Position numbers and translations under genes: made by a program. Positions 45,172-53,161 of a DNA stretch of 64,000 bases are shown here, piece after piece (positions within the stretch are counted from its first letter, which is position 1; each line of letters opens with the position of its first letter). The DNA comes from Cohnella fermenti. Lineage in GTDB: Bacteria > Bacillota > Bacilli > Paenibacillales > Paenibacillaceae. The notes beneath the pieces were generated by a model, which saw only the letters and a program-made list of their open reading frames with translations, was not told the DNA's origin and did no database searches. The stretch spans positions 1 to 64,000 of the forward strand of contig NZ_SSOB01000018.1 of assembly GCF_004801405.1 (NCBI RefSeq). The letters are read 5' to 3'.

Positions 45172-45552
45172 ATGTACCAAAACCAAAGCCAAAACCAAAA
45201 TCAATATCAATCCGGCAGCACGCTTCAGCAATGCGAACAAGCGATCCAGCAGCTGATTGCCCAAACGCAGCAAGCCAGCCAGAATTATCAAATGCTGCTG
45301 CAGCAGGAACAGCAGAACGCCCAACGTCTCCAGGAGTTGGCCCAACGGGAGCAGCACGCTTCGCAAATGATCCAGAATGCGCTTCATGGTCATCAGAACG
45401 CCGTTCAGCAATTGCAGCACGTCTCCCAACTGTGCAGGCAGATCGAGCAATCGGCTCACTCGGCCGCCCATCTGAACCAGATGAACCAGATAAACACGAT
45501 CCAATCCCAATCCTACGGCCAGAACAACGCCGGCGGTTACCGGACGATGTAA
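45172..45552 (+). CDS. Small Gln/Asn-rich coiled-coil protein of unknown function
   Basis: A 126-aa protein starting at the ATG at 45172, five nt after AAGGAGGAGA. It is very rich in Gln and Asn (MYQNQSQNQNQYQ at the N-terminus) with a predicted amphipathic coiled coil in the middle (LQQCEQAIQQLIAQTQQ). No signal peptide or membrane segment is present. Composition recalls small spore-coat-associated proteins, but I do not recognise the family. It is divergent from the GH115-like gene and followed by a strong hairpin, so it is probably a single-gene unit. Confidence 0.75.
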   Translation: MYQNQSQNQNQYQSGSTLQQCEQAIQQLIAQTQQASQNYQMLLQQEQQNAQRLQELAQREQHASQMIQNALHGHQNAVQQLQHVSQLCRQIEQSAHSAAHLNQMNQINTIQSQSYGQNNAGGYRTM

Positions 45553-45587
45553 GAATGTAAGCGGCCCAAGATAGGGCCCCGTGGAAA

Positions 45588-45616
45588 AACAGCCTGGGGA
45601 TCGTCCCCAGGCTGTT
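45588..45616. terminator. Perfect 13-bp hairpin, terminator after the Gln-rich gene
   Basis: AACAGCCTGGGGA and its exact complement enclose a 3-nt loop, 35 nt after the stop at 45552. The T run (five T) is on the minus strand side; the plus side is followed only by GCTTG. It may end transcription from both directions. Confidence 0.7.
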
Positions 45617-45619
45617 GCT

Positions 45620-46012
45620 TGCGCGCGGCAGCCGCCTCGTTCTAACCCTTCGGGCAAGCTCCCCGCTACCTCCCCCGCCCAAAATCCCACTCCAACACTC
45701 TCCCCTAACTCACACTCTAACTTTCGTACTCCAAACTCAGTCGGCGGGACAATGTACAGATGAGGCGGTGAGGCGGGAGGTCGGCGGCCGATGAGTAGTG
45801 AGTAGTAATTAGTGGAGGTGGGAGCGGCGGAGGCAGCGGGAGCGATGGAATCGGCGGAGGCGACTGCTTCGGCGGGTTCACCGACTTTAGGAAACTCAAT
45901 GAAACAAAAGCTCTGGAGTAGCGACAACGGAACTGGAAATCGGCAAAAGGCGGACAGAATCTGTTAAACTGAGGCTATCAACGGATCGTCAGGAGCGGCC
46001 CTCCTGCCCCGT
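45620..46012. other. Gene-free region with polypyrimidine then polypurine tract
   Basis: No gene is supported. The plus strand is C/T-rich from about 45640 to 45730 and G/A-rich from about 45760 to 45880, with partly complementary stretches such as ACCTCCCCCGCC and GGCGGGAGGT. It is presumably the left flank of the insertion-sequence remnant whose transposase N-terminus begins at 46027. I could not define a terminal inverted repeat. Confidence 0.4.
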
Positions 46013-46019
46013 AGGAGGT
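45991..46019 (+). promoter_or_regulatory. Alternative hairpins around the ribosome site of the chimeric gene
   Basis: AGGAG (45991-45995) can pair with CTCCT (46001-46005). CCTCCT (46000-46005) can instead pair with AGGAGG (46013-46018), which is the ribosome site of the next gene. The two pairings exclude each other. Hiding the ribosome site is a known way for insertion sequences to limit transposase translation from read-through mRNA; its use here is inferred. Confidence 0.5.
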
Positions 46020-46026
46020 AGGCCCC

Positions 46027-47289
46027 ATGCCACATACGATGAAGCAACGCTATGACCAGTTAAAGCCCTTCCTGAATGAGCATCAGCGAAGATTGTTTGT
46101 CGCAACCGAGGCGCTCGCTTACGGCCGCGGCGGCATTGCCTTCGTCGAACGAGAACTGGGCGTCTCCCATAAAGTCATTCAACAAGGCATACGGGAACTG
46201 GAACATCCGGAACAGATCGATGTGAACCGCATCCGCAAAGCCGGAGGGGGTCGCAAGCGGACGATCGATACGGACCCGACGCTGCTGAGGGATCTCCTAA
46301 CCTTAATTGATCCCGTCACGCGGGGAGAACCGGATTCTCCGCTGCGTTGGACCTCCAAAAGCACCTTGAAGCTCGCGGCCGCTTTGAAAGAAATGGGGCA
46401 TGCCACCAGCGAGCGGTGGGCGCAGTTGGAGCAGCTCATCCTCGCCCGGCCCGGAACCCGGTGCGCAATCGGCGTCAGCCGCCTGTCCGCCGACCCGACG
46501 CAGTTGAAGCCGCTCTACGAGGAGGCCGGAGATTGCCTGCGGGCGATGAAGTTCCAATATCGGATGCCCGTTCTGTTCGCGGAGGATGCGGCGGAGCTGA
46601 GCGCTGCGCCGGTACCGGACAGCGCGCTGCAGGCCGTTCTGCAGGTGGTCCGCAACCAGGAGCACGAGCTGATTCCGCGGGCGGTGGAACGCCTGCTGGC
46701 GGAGGCCGGCGCCCATCGCCTGGAGCAGGCGACGATCGGGCTGTCGCGGCTCGCCTCGGATCTCGCCAAGATCGCCGAATCCGGCGTGGCGGGCGGCCTG
46801 GCTAAGCATGCGGACTTTCTGGAGCATTACCAGCGAATCTGGGACATTCCCGGCTACGAGGAGCTTCGGGCGTGGCTGGAGCAACTGTGCCTGAAGGCGC
46901 ACGAGAAGCTGCGAGCCTTGAACGCCGTGCAGACGCACGACGTGGCGGGCGAAGCGATCGCCTACATCCGCCAGCATTACGCCGATCCGTCGCTGTCCTT
47001 GAACGGTCTGGCCGACAAGCTGGCGATCAGCCCGCCTTATCTGAGCCGCATGATCACGGAGACGACCGGCAGCAGCTTCCCCGACTTCGTGAACCTGGTC
47101 CGACTCGAGTTCGCCCGCTCGCTGCTCGCCGAGGACCTCGACCTGGACATCCGCGCCGTCGCGGAGCGATCCGGCTACAGCAGCAGCACCTACTTCACGA
47201 CCCTCTTCAAGAAGCGTTACGGCATGACTCCGACCAAGTGGCGCCTGAGCCGCATCGTGCAGCCGACCGACTCCGACGTGAAGCCCTGA
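46027..47289 (+). CDS. Chimeric ORF: ISAzo13-like transposase N-terminus fused to AraC regulator C-terminal half
   Basis: An uninterrupted 420-codon frame starting at an ATG seven nt after TAGGAGGT. Residues 1 to about 127 match the N-terminus of ISAzo13-family transposases: QRYDQLKPFLNEHQRRLF, GRGGIAFVERELGVS, AGGGRKRTIDTDPTLL and DPVTRGEPDSPLRWTSKST. From about residue 130 the protein is a typical AraC sensor-regulator: a middle domain with CAIGVSRLSADPTQLKPLYEEAGDCLRAMKFQY split across 146-178, then a C-terminal double helix-turn-helix (about 310-407, PYLSRMITETTG and STYFTTLFKKRYGMTP). The junction is near 46405-46417. The regulator lacks any receiver or membrane sensor; the transposase lacks its catalytic DDE core. 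A deletion after an insertion is the simplest origin. Whether the product is functional is open. Confidence 0.8.
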   Translation: MPHTMKQRYDQLKPFLNEHQRRLFVATEALAYGRGGIAFVERELGVSHKVIQQGIRELEHPEQIDVNRIRKAGGGRKRTIDTDPTLLRDLLTLIDPVTRGEPDSPLRWTSKSTLKLAAALKEMGHATSERWAQLEQLILARPGTRCAIGVSRLSADPTQLKPLYEEAGDCLRAMKFQYRMPVLFAEDAAELSAAPVPDSALQAVLQVVRNQEHELIPRAVERLLAEAGAHRLEQATIGLSRLASDLAKIAESGVAGGLAKHADFLEHYQRIWDIPGYEELRAWLEQLCLKAHEKLRALNAVQTHDVAGEAIAYIRQHYADPSLSLNGLADKLAISPPYLSRMITETTGSSFPDFVNLVRLEFARSLLAEDLDLDIRAVAERSGYSSSTYFTTLFKKRYGMTPTKWRLSRIVQPTDSDVKP

Positions 47290-47318
47290 TCCTATTTGGA
47301 TGCAGGGCTTCTCCTTTT
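47280..47318 (+). terminator. Terminator of the chimeric gene
   Basis: GAAGCCCTG (47280-47288) pairs with CAGGGCTTC (47303-47311), followed by TCCTTTT. The stop codon (47287-47289) overlaps the first arm. The hairpin could also serve the convergent GH20 operon, though no T run follows on that strand. Confidence 0.75.
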
Positions 47319-47323
47319 ACATC

Positions 47324-48838
47324 TTATAACAGCGCCGAGCCATATTCAGAGCCTGCCTTGGCATCCCTAAATTGTTCATAACGCTTCTCCCCTATCCACG
47401 ACAGCTCAGCCATGGCCAACAACGGCTCACGAATTCCCAAGCTAACCTCAGCTTCTGTCTGCGCGGACGGGGTATCGCTCCAGATGGCGAAGGAGCATCC
47501 CTTTAATTGCCGGGGATAAGGACAGTCCAGCTCCTGCTTCAGCGCATCACCGGGTCTCGAGAATAATCCCGGATGCCATTGCTCATAGATGCTCTCTGCA
47601 GAAGGGTACTTGTATCCCGCATTTTCCCCTAATACGTAATAGAAGTAGCCATCATTATAATTCAGAACATCATGTCCCTTGTCCAATATCGTTTGAACGG
47701 TCGCCATATTGACGTGCCATCTTGTCCAATAGGCGATCTGGATGGACGGCTTTAAATGTACTCTCTGAACTTGGTTCGCCCGATATAATCCATCGTTCCA
47801 GGCACGCACGACAAATCCTCTGCTCTCCAGCAATTCTGCAATCTCATTCAGGTAATCAATATAAGTATCAATGCCGTCGCCATCGGCGATTCCCAACTCC
47901 TGGCGAGCGTAAGCGGCGAGCTGAGGATACGATTCGAAAGTGTCGAAGTCAATAAATTCATCGCCCCCAATGTGGAAGGACGTGCTATCCTCGAATAAAT
48001 TCGCATATTCGCCAATTAAATCAACGATAAACGCTCTAGCCTCCGGATTGGATATATCCAAAGCCCCCTTCGCTGCATTGCCTTCCCGATCCCTCAACAG
48101 CCATTCTTCATGGGCTCGAAGCGCATACGCCAAATGACCGGGCGAATCCAGAGAGGGGATGATCGCAATGTCGTATTTCTTTGCCTCTTCCTTTATCTCC
48201 AGTATTTCCTTCATGGACAAATGCCTCTCCGATACGATTTCGGGATGACGCTCGCTAGCAAACGCAAACCCTTCGTTCTCGGAGAAGTGAAGCTGCAACG
48301 TATTGAGCCTTAAATACGACATTTCTTTAATCCGTTCTTTAATCCAATGACAAGTGAAGTATTTCCTCCCGATATCGATGTGCAACGCCCGCTCTTTGAT
48401 GACCGGAGAATCAACGATGACCCCATGGGGAATCGGCTGTTGCTGACAGGTTCTCAGCAGAAGCCATCTTGCTCCGTATAGCAAACCTCTTGTGCCGGAA
48501 GCTTGTATGGTGACAACGTCGCCTACTTCAATCGTGTACTTCTCCGAATCCTCTCCCTCTTCCGACGCTCTCATCTCAATAACGATGTCTCCCGCCTCTG
48601 CCGACAAGAGGCTCCCATGCGTAATCGCCATGCTGCCCTCGTCAATAAGCTTCATCTCAAGCATCTCCGATTGCAGAAGCTCGAGGGTTTGATCCAATCG
48701 CTCGTTGTTGCTCGAACGATCATTGCTGATCACGATAAGACGGGAATTCGATTGCCATTCCCATATCGCTTCGCCTTTAAGCTGATAGGACTGTACGCTT
48801 GACACAGCATATTGTACTTCTCTCGCTTCATTCCCCAT
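47324..48838 (-). CDS. GH20 beta-N-acetylhexosaminidase
   Basis: A 504-aa cytoplasmic enzyme that removes terminal GlcNAc/GalNAc by substrate-assisted catalysis. A GH20b-like N-terminal domain (1-140) precedes the barrel (about 145-480). The catalytic pair is Asp293-Glu294 in HIGGDEF. Other family features are RALHIDIGRKYF and PSLDSPGHLAYAL. The start follows AGAGGAG by seven nt and lies 13 nt after GH125. It is the last gene of locus D and acts on imported oligosaccharides with HexNAc ends. Confidence 0.93.
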   Translation of the reverse strand: MGNEAREVQYAVSSVQSYQLKGEAIWEWQSNSRLIVISNDRSSNNERLDQTLELLQSEMLEMKLIDEGSMAITHGSLLSAEAGDIVIEMRASEEGEDSEKYTIEVGDVVTIQASGTRGLLYGARWLLLRTCQQQPIPHGVIVDSPVIKERALHIDIGRKYFTCHWIKERIKEMSYLRLNTLQLHFSENEGFAFASERHPEIVSERHLSMKEILEIKEEAKKYDIAIIPSLDSPGHLAYALRAHEEWLLRDREGNAAKGALDISNPEARAFIVDLIGEYANLFEDSTSFHIGGDEFIDFDTFESYPQLAAYARQELGIADGDGIDTYIDYLNEIAELLESRGFVVRAWNDGLYRANQVQRVHLKPSIQIAYWTRWHVNMATVQTILDKGHDVLNYNDGYFYYVLGENAGYKYPSAESIYEQWHPGLFSRPGDALKQELDCPYPRQLKGCSFAIWSDTPSAQTEAEVSLGIREPLLAMAELSWIGEKRYEQFRDAKAGSEYGSALL

Positions 48839-48851
48839 ACGATTACTCCTC

Positions 48852-50171
48852 TTAAAGGATATCCTCTTCCAGCGCCTGAAGAATCAGTTGCGAGAAGAGA
48901 CTGTTGGACCAGGCGAACCATTCCCGCGTGTAAACATGCGGATCGTCGGCCAGGAACCCTTCGTGCATATAGCCCGTATCGGCATCGGTTGCTTCCAGCA
49001 TGGCGATCATCGCCAGCTTCTCTTCATTGCAGCTTGCCGTCAATCCCTGCATGGACAGGGCCATGTGCCAAATATAGCCCGGCGGAGTATGAGGACTTCC
49101 GATGCCTTGGGCTGCCTTCCCTTCGAAGTGGAAGGGATTCTCCTTGCTAAGGGCAAAGCGTCGCGTGTTCTGATAGATAGGATCATCGCTTCCCGTATAG
49201 CCCAGGTAGGGAATGGATAGCAGCCCCGGCGTTCCGGCATCATCCATCAGGCAATAATTGCCGTAACCATCCGTCTCATAAGCATAAATAGGCCCGAATT
49301 GCGGATGGCGATAGATTCCGTATAGCTTAATCCCTCTCTCTACCTCCAACTCCAGCTGCCGCAGCTCCTCACGGAAGCTCAGATCACGGTAAACCTCTGT
49401 GGCAATCTCCTGCATCTGGCGAAGCGTCACGACAGCGAACATATTCCCCGGGATGTTGTAATGGAACTCGCACGCATCGTCACTGGAACGGAACCCCGAC
49501 CAGATCATACCGGTATAATTCACAGGCATTCCCAACCCGTTATTGCCCAAGGTGTCCTCTTGAACGCCATTGTGGCGAGCGAATCGATAGGGAGATTGTT
49601 CGGCATGACGCTGCTCGCGCTTGAACAACTCGACAATGACTCGCATTGCTCTGCGGAAGTCTCCGGTGAAGATATCCGTCGTCTGCGTTGCCTGCCAATA
49701 CGAATAAACCAAGCGGATAACGAAACAGAGAGAATCGATCTCGAACTTGCGCTCCCATACCCAAGGGGACATGTCGGTCTCATCGCTAGGATCCCAATGC
49801 CACTCATTGGCTGACTCATTAAACGCATTCGCGTAAGGATCAATCAGGACATATTCTGTATGTCGCTTGATCAAGCCGCTGATAATGCGTTGCAGATCAG
49901 AGTCTCCCTTGGCATAAGGAATATAGTGAATAACCTGCTCCACGGAATCCCGCAGCCAACTGGCGGGAATATCTCCGGTGATGACGAACGTCGTTCCGTC
50001 CGCCAGAAGCTTTGTCGTTGTCTCTAGCGTATTGGGGAAGCAGTTGCGGAACAGACGTTGAAGCTTCGGCCGATGGGCCAGTCGCTTGTCCGCATCGGCG
50101 AGCGCCGCTTGAATTGAAGAAGGCAGGTCAAGCGGCGGCATATCGATCTGTGGCAAGTAACGCGCTTCCAT
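48852..50171 (-). CDS. GH125 exo-alpha-1,6-mannosidase
   Basis: A 439-aa enzyme of family GH125 (formerly DUF1237), which removes alpha-1,6-linked mannose from N-glycan cores and mannans. Characteristic segments are FVITGDIPASWLRDSVEQV (61-80 region), NEWHWDPSDETDMSPWVWERKFE, and GIGSPHTPPGYIWHMALSMQG near the C-terminus. No signal peptide. I chose the ATG at 50171, preceded by AAAGGAGA. With GH20 and the sialidase-like protein it points to N-glycan-type substrates. Confidence 0.93.
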   Translation of the reverse strand: MEARYLPQIDMPPLDLPSSIQAALADADKRLAHRPKLQRLFRNCFPNTLETTTKLLADGTTFVITGDIPASWLRDSVEQVIHYIPYAKGDSDLQRIISGLIKRHTEYVLIDPYANAFNESANEWHWDPSDETDMSPWVWERKFEIDSLCFVIRLVYSYWQATQTTDIFTGDFRRAMRVIVELFKREQRHAEQSPYRFARHNGVQEDTLGNNGLGMPVNYTGMIWSGFRSSDDACEFHYNIPGNMFAVVTLRQMQEIATEVYRDLSFREELRQLELEVERGIKLYGIYRHPQFGPIYAYETDGYGNYCLMDDAGTPGLLSIPYLGYTGSDDPIYQNTRRFALSKENPFHFEGKAAQGIGSPHTPPGYIWHMALSMQGLTASCNEEKLAMIAMLEATDADTGYMHEGFLADDPHVYTREWFAWSNSLFSQLILQALEEDIL

Positions 50172-50237
50172 ATTGAACTTTCTCCTTTGCATAACAAGAT
50201 TAGCCTATGTGAATGAACGTAATGGAGACAAGAAGAA

Positions 50238-50263
50238 GGCGAGATCTCGTAAGAATTCTCGCC
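50238..50263 (-). promoter_or_regulatory. Hairpin in the gap before GH125, locus D
   Basis: A 7-bp stem, GGCGAGA/TCTCGCC, with a 12-nt loop; on the minus strand TTCTTCTTG follows. It lies in the 133-nt gap between the lyase-family gene and GH125 and may attenuate or stabilise the operon mRNA. Confidence 0.5.
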
Positions 50264-50304
50264 CCTCCTGTCCATCTTCATTTATTTGTAACGAGGGCAA
50301 TGTC

Positions 50305-51222
50305 TCAGTGGACGGAAGCAGCCAGACATTCCGTGTCCAAGGCTCGCAATTGTCTTGCCAGTTCAGCCGCTTCATCGGATGGCAGGTCAAGCTGAGGCAG
50401 ACGCATAAAGCCCGCATCAACTCCCCGATAACGCAAGGCTGCCTTGAAGTAAGCCATATTGCTGCCGTTGCGCAGCGTCTCGCAATATTTCACCGCAATG
50501 CGCTGCCACTGTCTGGCCAACGCGATATCTCCGGACCGGTACGCTTCATACACGGCTACGAAAGGCTCCGGAAATACACAGGACACACCGGAAACGACTC
50601 CATCGCAACCCATGGCGAGAGAAGCCAGGAACAAGCGGTCCGTCCCTTGTACAACCGAGAAGTTGCCCTCTCTGACTGCCAGGTATTCGCTTGTACGCAG
50701 CATGTCCGGAAGACTGTACTTGATTCCTGCTACATTAGCATACCGCTTCGCCAACGACTCGGCCGTCGCCATTGTCAGATCATTGGCGGAGCATTGCGGA
50801 ATGTTATACAGGTAAACCGGGAAGTCCTGCGGCACGCTATCCATAATTCGGGAATAATAGAACTCCTGTTCAAGAGCGTTCGCGCCTAGAAAGATCGGTG
50901 TGACCGCTCCGATTCCATCCGCTCCGATGTCCGCCGCATGACGGGAAAGCTCCACCGCATCTTCAAGCTTTACGGCTCCCGTATGGATATATACCGTCAC
51001 CCGTCCAGCCGCGCGCCTGACGACCGTCTCGGCTACCGCTTTGCGCTCCTCCGTGGATAATTTGACCATCTCCCCGGTCGTTCCGAGAGGATAGAGACAA
51101 TGCACTCCTCTCTCGATCAAATAATCGGTCAGCCGCTCTACTCTCTCTAGGCTGACTTTGCCTTGCTCGTCAAAGGGAGTAACCATTGCTGTCGTTACCC
51201 CATGCAGTAGTTTAGCTGCCAT
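50305..51222 (-). CDS. DHDPS/N-acetylneuraminate lyase family aldolase
   Basis: A 305-aa TIM-barrel class I aldolase. The Schiff-base Lys is Lys168 in AGIKYS, the proton-relay Tyr is Tyr139 in VYLYN, and the family motif GTTGE is at 47-51. Because it directly follows a sialidase-like gene, cleavage of N-acetylneuraminate (or a related 2-keto-3-deoxy acid) to pyruvate and a sugar is the likeliest role. A dapA function is less likely in this operon. The start at 51222 is supported by GGGAG; the open frame extends 25 codons upstream into the previous gene. Confidence 0.85.
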   Translation of the reverse strand: MAAKLLHGVTTAMVTPFDEQGKVSLERVERLTDYLIERGVHCLYPLGTTGEMVKLSTEERKAVAETVVRRAAGRVTVYIHTGAVKLEDAVELSRHAADIGADGIGAVTPIFLGANALEQEFYYSRIMDSVPQDFPVYLYNIPQCSANDLTMATAESLAKRYANVAGIKYSLPDMLRTSEYLAVREGNFSVVQGTDRLFLASLAMGCDGVVSGVSCVFPEPFVAVYEAYRSGDIALARQWQRIAVKYCETLRNGSNMAYFKAALRYRGVDAGFMRLPQLDLPSDEAAELARQLRALDTECLAASVH

Positions 51223-51262
51223 CGGTTCTCCCACTCCTATTCTCGACAATTCTGCCTGCTGA

Positions 51263-53137
51263 CTAAACGCTAATTGTAGGGGTCCGAAGCCATGCATAAT
51301 TGAAGCGATAATGCAACTTGCTCGAGATTAAATGAATAATTCCGTCAGGTGCCTGGATGGCCTGGATATACCCGGCCGGCTCGGCATGGGAAGCGTCTGC
51401 CGTGAACCATTCGGTATTGCCGCCTCCATCATACTCTCTTGACTCGGCTCCCGGAGTCAACAGCTTGTGATTCGTCCAGCTTAAGCCGTCATCCTCGGAG
51501 ATCGCGGCGAACATTCCGAATCCCTTGCGGCATACCCCGGCCTGATCGATGATGTCAACACCATTCACGAATTCAGCATCCGGTGTCCCCCACTTGTCCG
51601 TAAAGCCGACAAACAAAAGCGGACCTTCTGCCAGTCGAATCAATACAGGCCGTTGCCGCCAGTTGAAGCCCCTTCCCAACGATGGCTCGCGTCGGTAAAT
51701 CCAGGATTCGCCTTCATCGTCGCTAATGCTGATTGGCACTCCAACTCCGGGGATAGCTTCGTGCTCTGCGTTCCAATTATCGCGACCGACCGCCAACCAT
51801 CTTCCGTCATGAAGCTCAACGATTCCCGGATGTTGACCGACAATCTTGCCTTCCGGCTGTCTCCACGTCCGGCCGCCGTCTTTGCTGACAATGATGCGTC
51901 CCCACATCGGTTGATCGAAGTTAAAGTCGCTTGTGACAACCAGACGACCCGTCCGCGTCTTCATGACAACATGAGGATTCCACATCGATCTCTTGTCGCT
52001 GATGATGCGCGGATAGGACCATGTCGCTCCGCTGTCCTGGCTAGTGCGCATAAACAGAATTTGATTCCCTTGCTTAGGGAAGCTGCCCGTCCCTTGAAAA
52101 TGATACATTCGCCCATCCTCGGGATCCGTCCATACGGAAGCGGAATGATCATTGCGATCCGCCGCGGCGTAAAACAAGGATGCCTGCTCCCACTCCGAGG
52201 CTCCCCGCCGCAGTCTTGATGCCGCAATATTCAGTTGACTGCCTTCCTCTCCGGTGTAACCCGCTCCGGGATCGGTGAACCAAACGGCGAGCAAGTCGCC
52301 GTTCGGGCACCAGGTGATGGACGGGAAATGGTTGTGGCTGGCAAACACAGGACCTTGCGCATCATTTGGAATGCGAACGAAGTCGACAGGCGGAATAAAC
52401 ACAGGCGAATCCTCAGACGTCTTTTCCCACGATGCCTTGCTTTGATCGACGTTAAGCTCATGCAACTCCAGCGGCTGATCCTTCTGATGGGTAGCAGGAG
52501 GCTTACCCGAGGCAATGCGGAATCCCAGCTTCGGATATCTCGCCGCAGGCAAGAAGCTCATCCGATTCGTTCGGGTGCGCGATGAAGCATGCTGCCAATT
52601 GGAAGCTCCTCGCGTCACTTTCGTGATGCCGCTTCGGTATCCTCCTGGGTCCGTCTGCTCGAAGGGCAGATAGGGACCATACCAATCCAGACACCATTCC
52701 TCTACACTGCTCTCACCATTCCTGGGAGAAACAAGAGCCTCACCACTCTCTTCATCGCGCAGCGCCGCATACTCCCACTCCGCTTCCGTCGGCAACCGAT
52801 ACGTAATTCCCGAGCTTCGGCTCAGCCATTCGCAGAATGCAACCGCATCGTACCAGGTGACTCCAACCGCAGGGTCGTTATCGCCCAGATGTCCTTCGTA
52901 CTCCGGATATTCCGCTAAATTCTCCTCAGACCAACGCAATATTTTGCGCAACTCATCCCGCAAGCCTGGTTTAAACCTCTCGAATTGAGCAAAGGTAATA
53001 GGGTTCTCGGACAACCGAAAAACGGAGGATATCGTGACAATATGGGCAGGTCTTTCGTCATACTTGCCTTGAGAATGGCCCCGGGCAAACTTGCCCGGCG
53101 CCAATTCTCTCATTGTAATTCCTAATTCGGTCAACAA
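51263..53137 (-). CDS. FGE-like domain fused to sialidase (Asp-box) domain
   Basis: A 624-aa two-domain protein without signal peptide. Residues 1 to about 210 resemble formylglycine-generating/SUMF1 proteins (DERPAHIVTIS, YRLPTEAEWEYAAL, KLGFRIASG). The two Cys of the oxidase site are absent: the region after VTRGASNW reads HASSRTRTNRM. So it is probably a scaffold or glycan-binding domain rather than an oxidase. Residues about 240-624 form a sialidase-type beta-propeller with four Asp boxes (SQDSGATW, SKDGGRTW, SDDEGESW, SEDDGLSW). It probably removes sialic acid, or acts on a related sugar, before the lyase-family protein 40 nt downstream. The start is a TTG at 53137 or the ATG at 53113 with AGGA six nt upstream. 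Confidence 0.8.
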   Translation of the reverse strand: MLTELGITMRELAPGKFARGHSQGKYDERPAHIVTISSVFRLSENPITFAQFERFKPGLRDELRKILRWSEENLAEYPEYEGHLGDNDPAVGVTWYDAVAFCEWLSRSSGITYRLPTEAEWEYAALRDEESGEALVSPRNGESSVEEWCLDWYGPYLPFEQTDPGGYRSGITKVTRGASNWQHASSRTRTNRMSFLPAARYPKLGFRIASGKPPATHQKDQPLELHELNVDQSKASWEKTSEDSPVFIPPVDFVRIPNDAQGPVFASHNHFPSITWCPNGDLLAVWFTDPGAGYTGEEGSQLNIAASRLRRGASEWEQASLFYAAADRNDHSASVWTDPEDGRMYHFQGTGSFPKQGNQILFMRTSQDSGATWSYPRIISDKRSMWNPHVVMKTRTGRLVVTSDFNFDQPMWGRIIVSKDGGRTWRQPEGKIVGQHPGIVELHDGRWLAVGRDNWNAEHEAIPGVGVPISISDDEGESWIYRREPSLGRGFNWRQRPVLIRLAEGPLLFVGFTDKWGTPDAEFVNGVDIIDQAGVCRKGFGMFAAISEDDGLSWTNHKLLTPGAESREYDGGGNTEWFTADASHAEPAGYIQAIQAPDGIIHLISSKLHYRFNYAWLRTPTISV

Positions 53138-53161
53138 CTCCGATTCAACCTCCCATTAGCC

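Noticed and set aside
46027-47289. The chimeric ORF as a complete active transposase
   Set aside because: Only the N-terminal ~127 residues match; the DDE catalytic core is absent and no terminal inverted repeats were found.
48312-48749. Possible frameshift or split in the GH20 gene suggested by overlapping frames
   Set aside because: The 504-codon frame is continuous and carries all family motifs; the other frames are shadows.
51223-51297. N-terminal extension of the lyase-family protein by 25 residues
   Set aside because: The extension overlaps the coding end of the upstream gene, has no ribosome site and precedes the usual family start; GGGAG supports the start at 51222.
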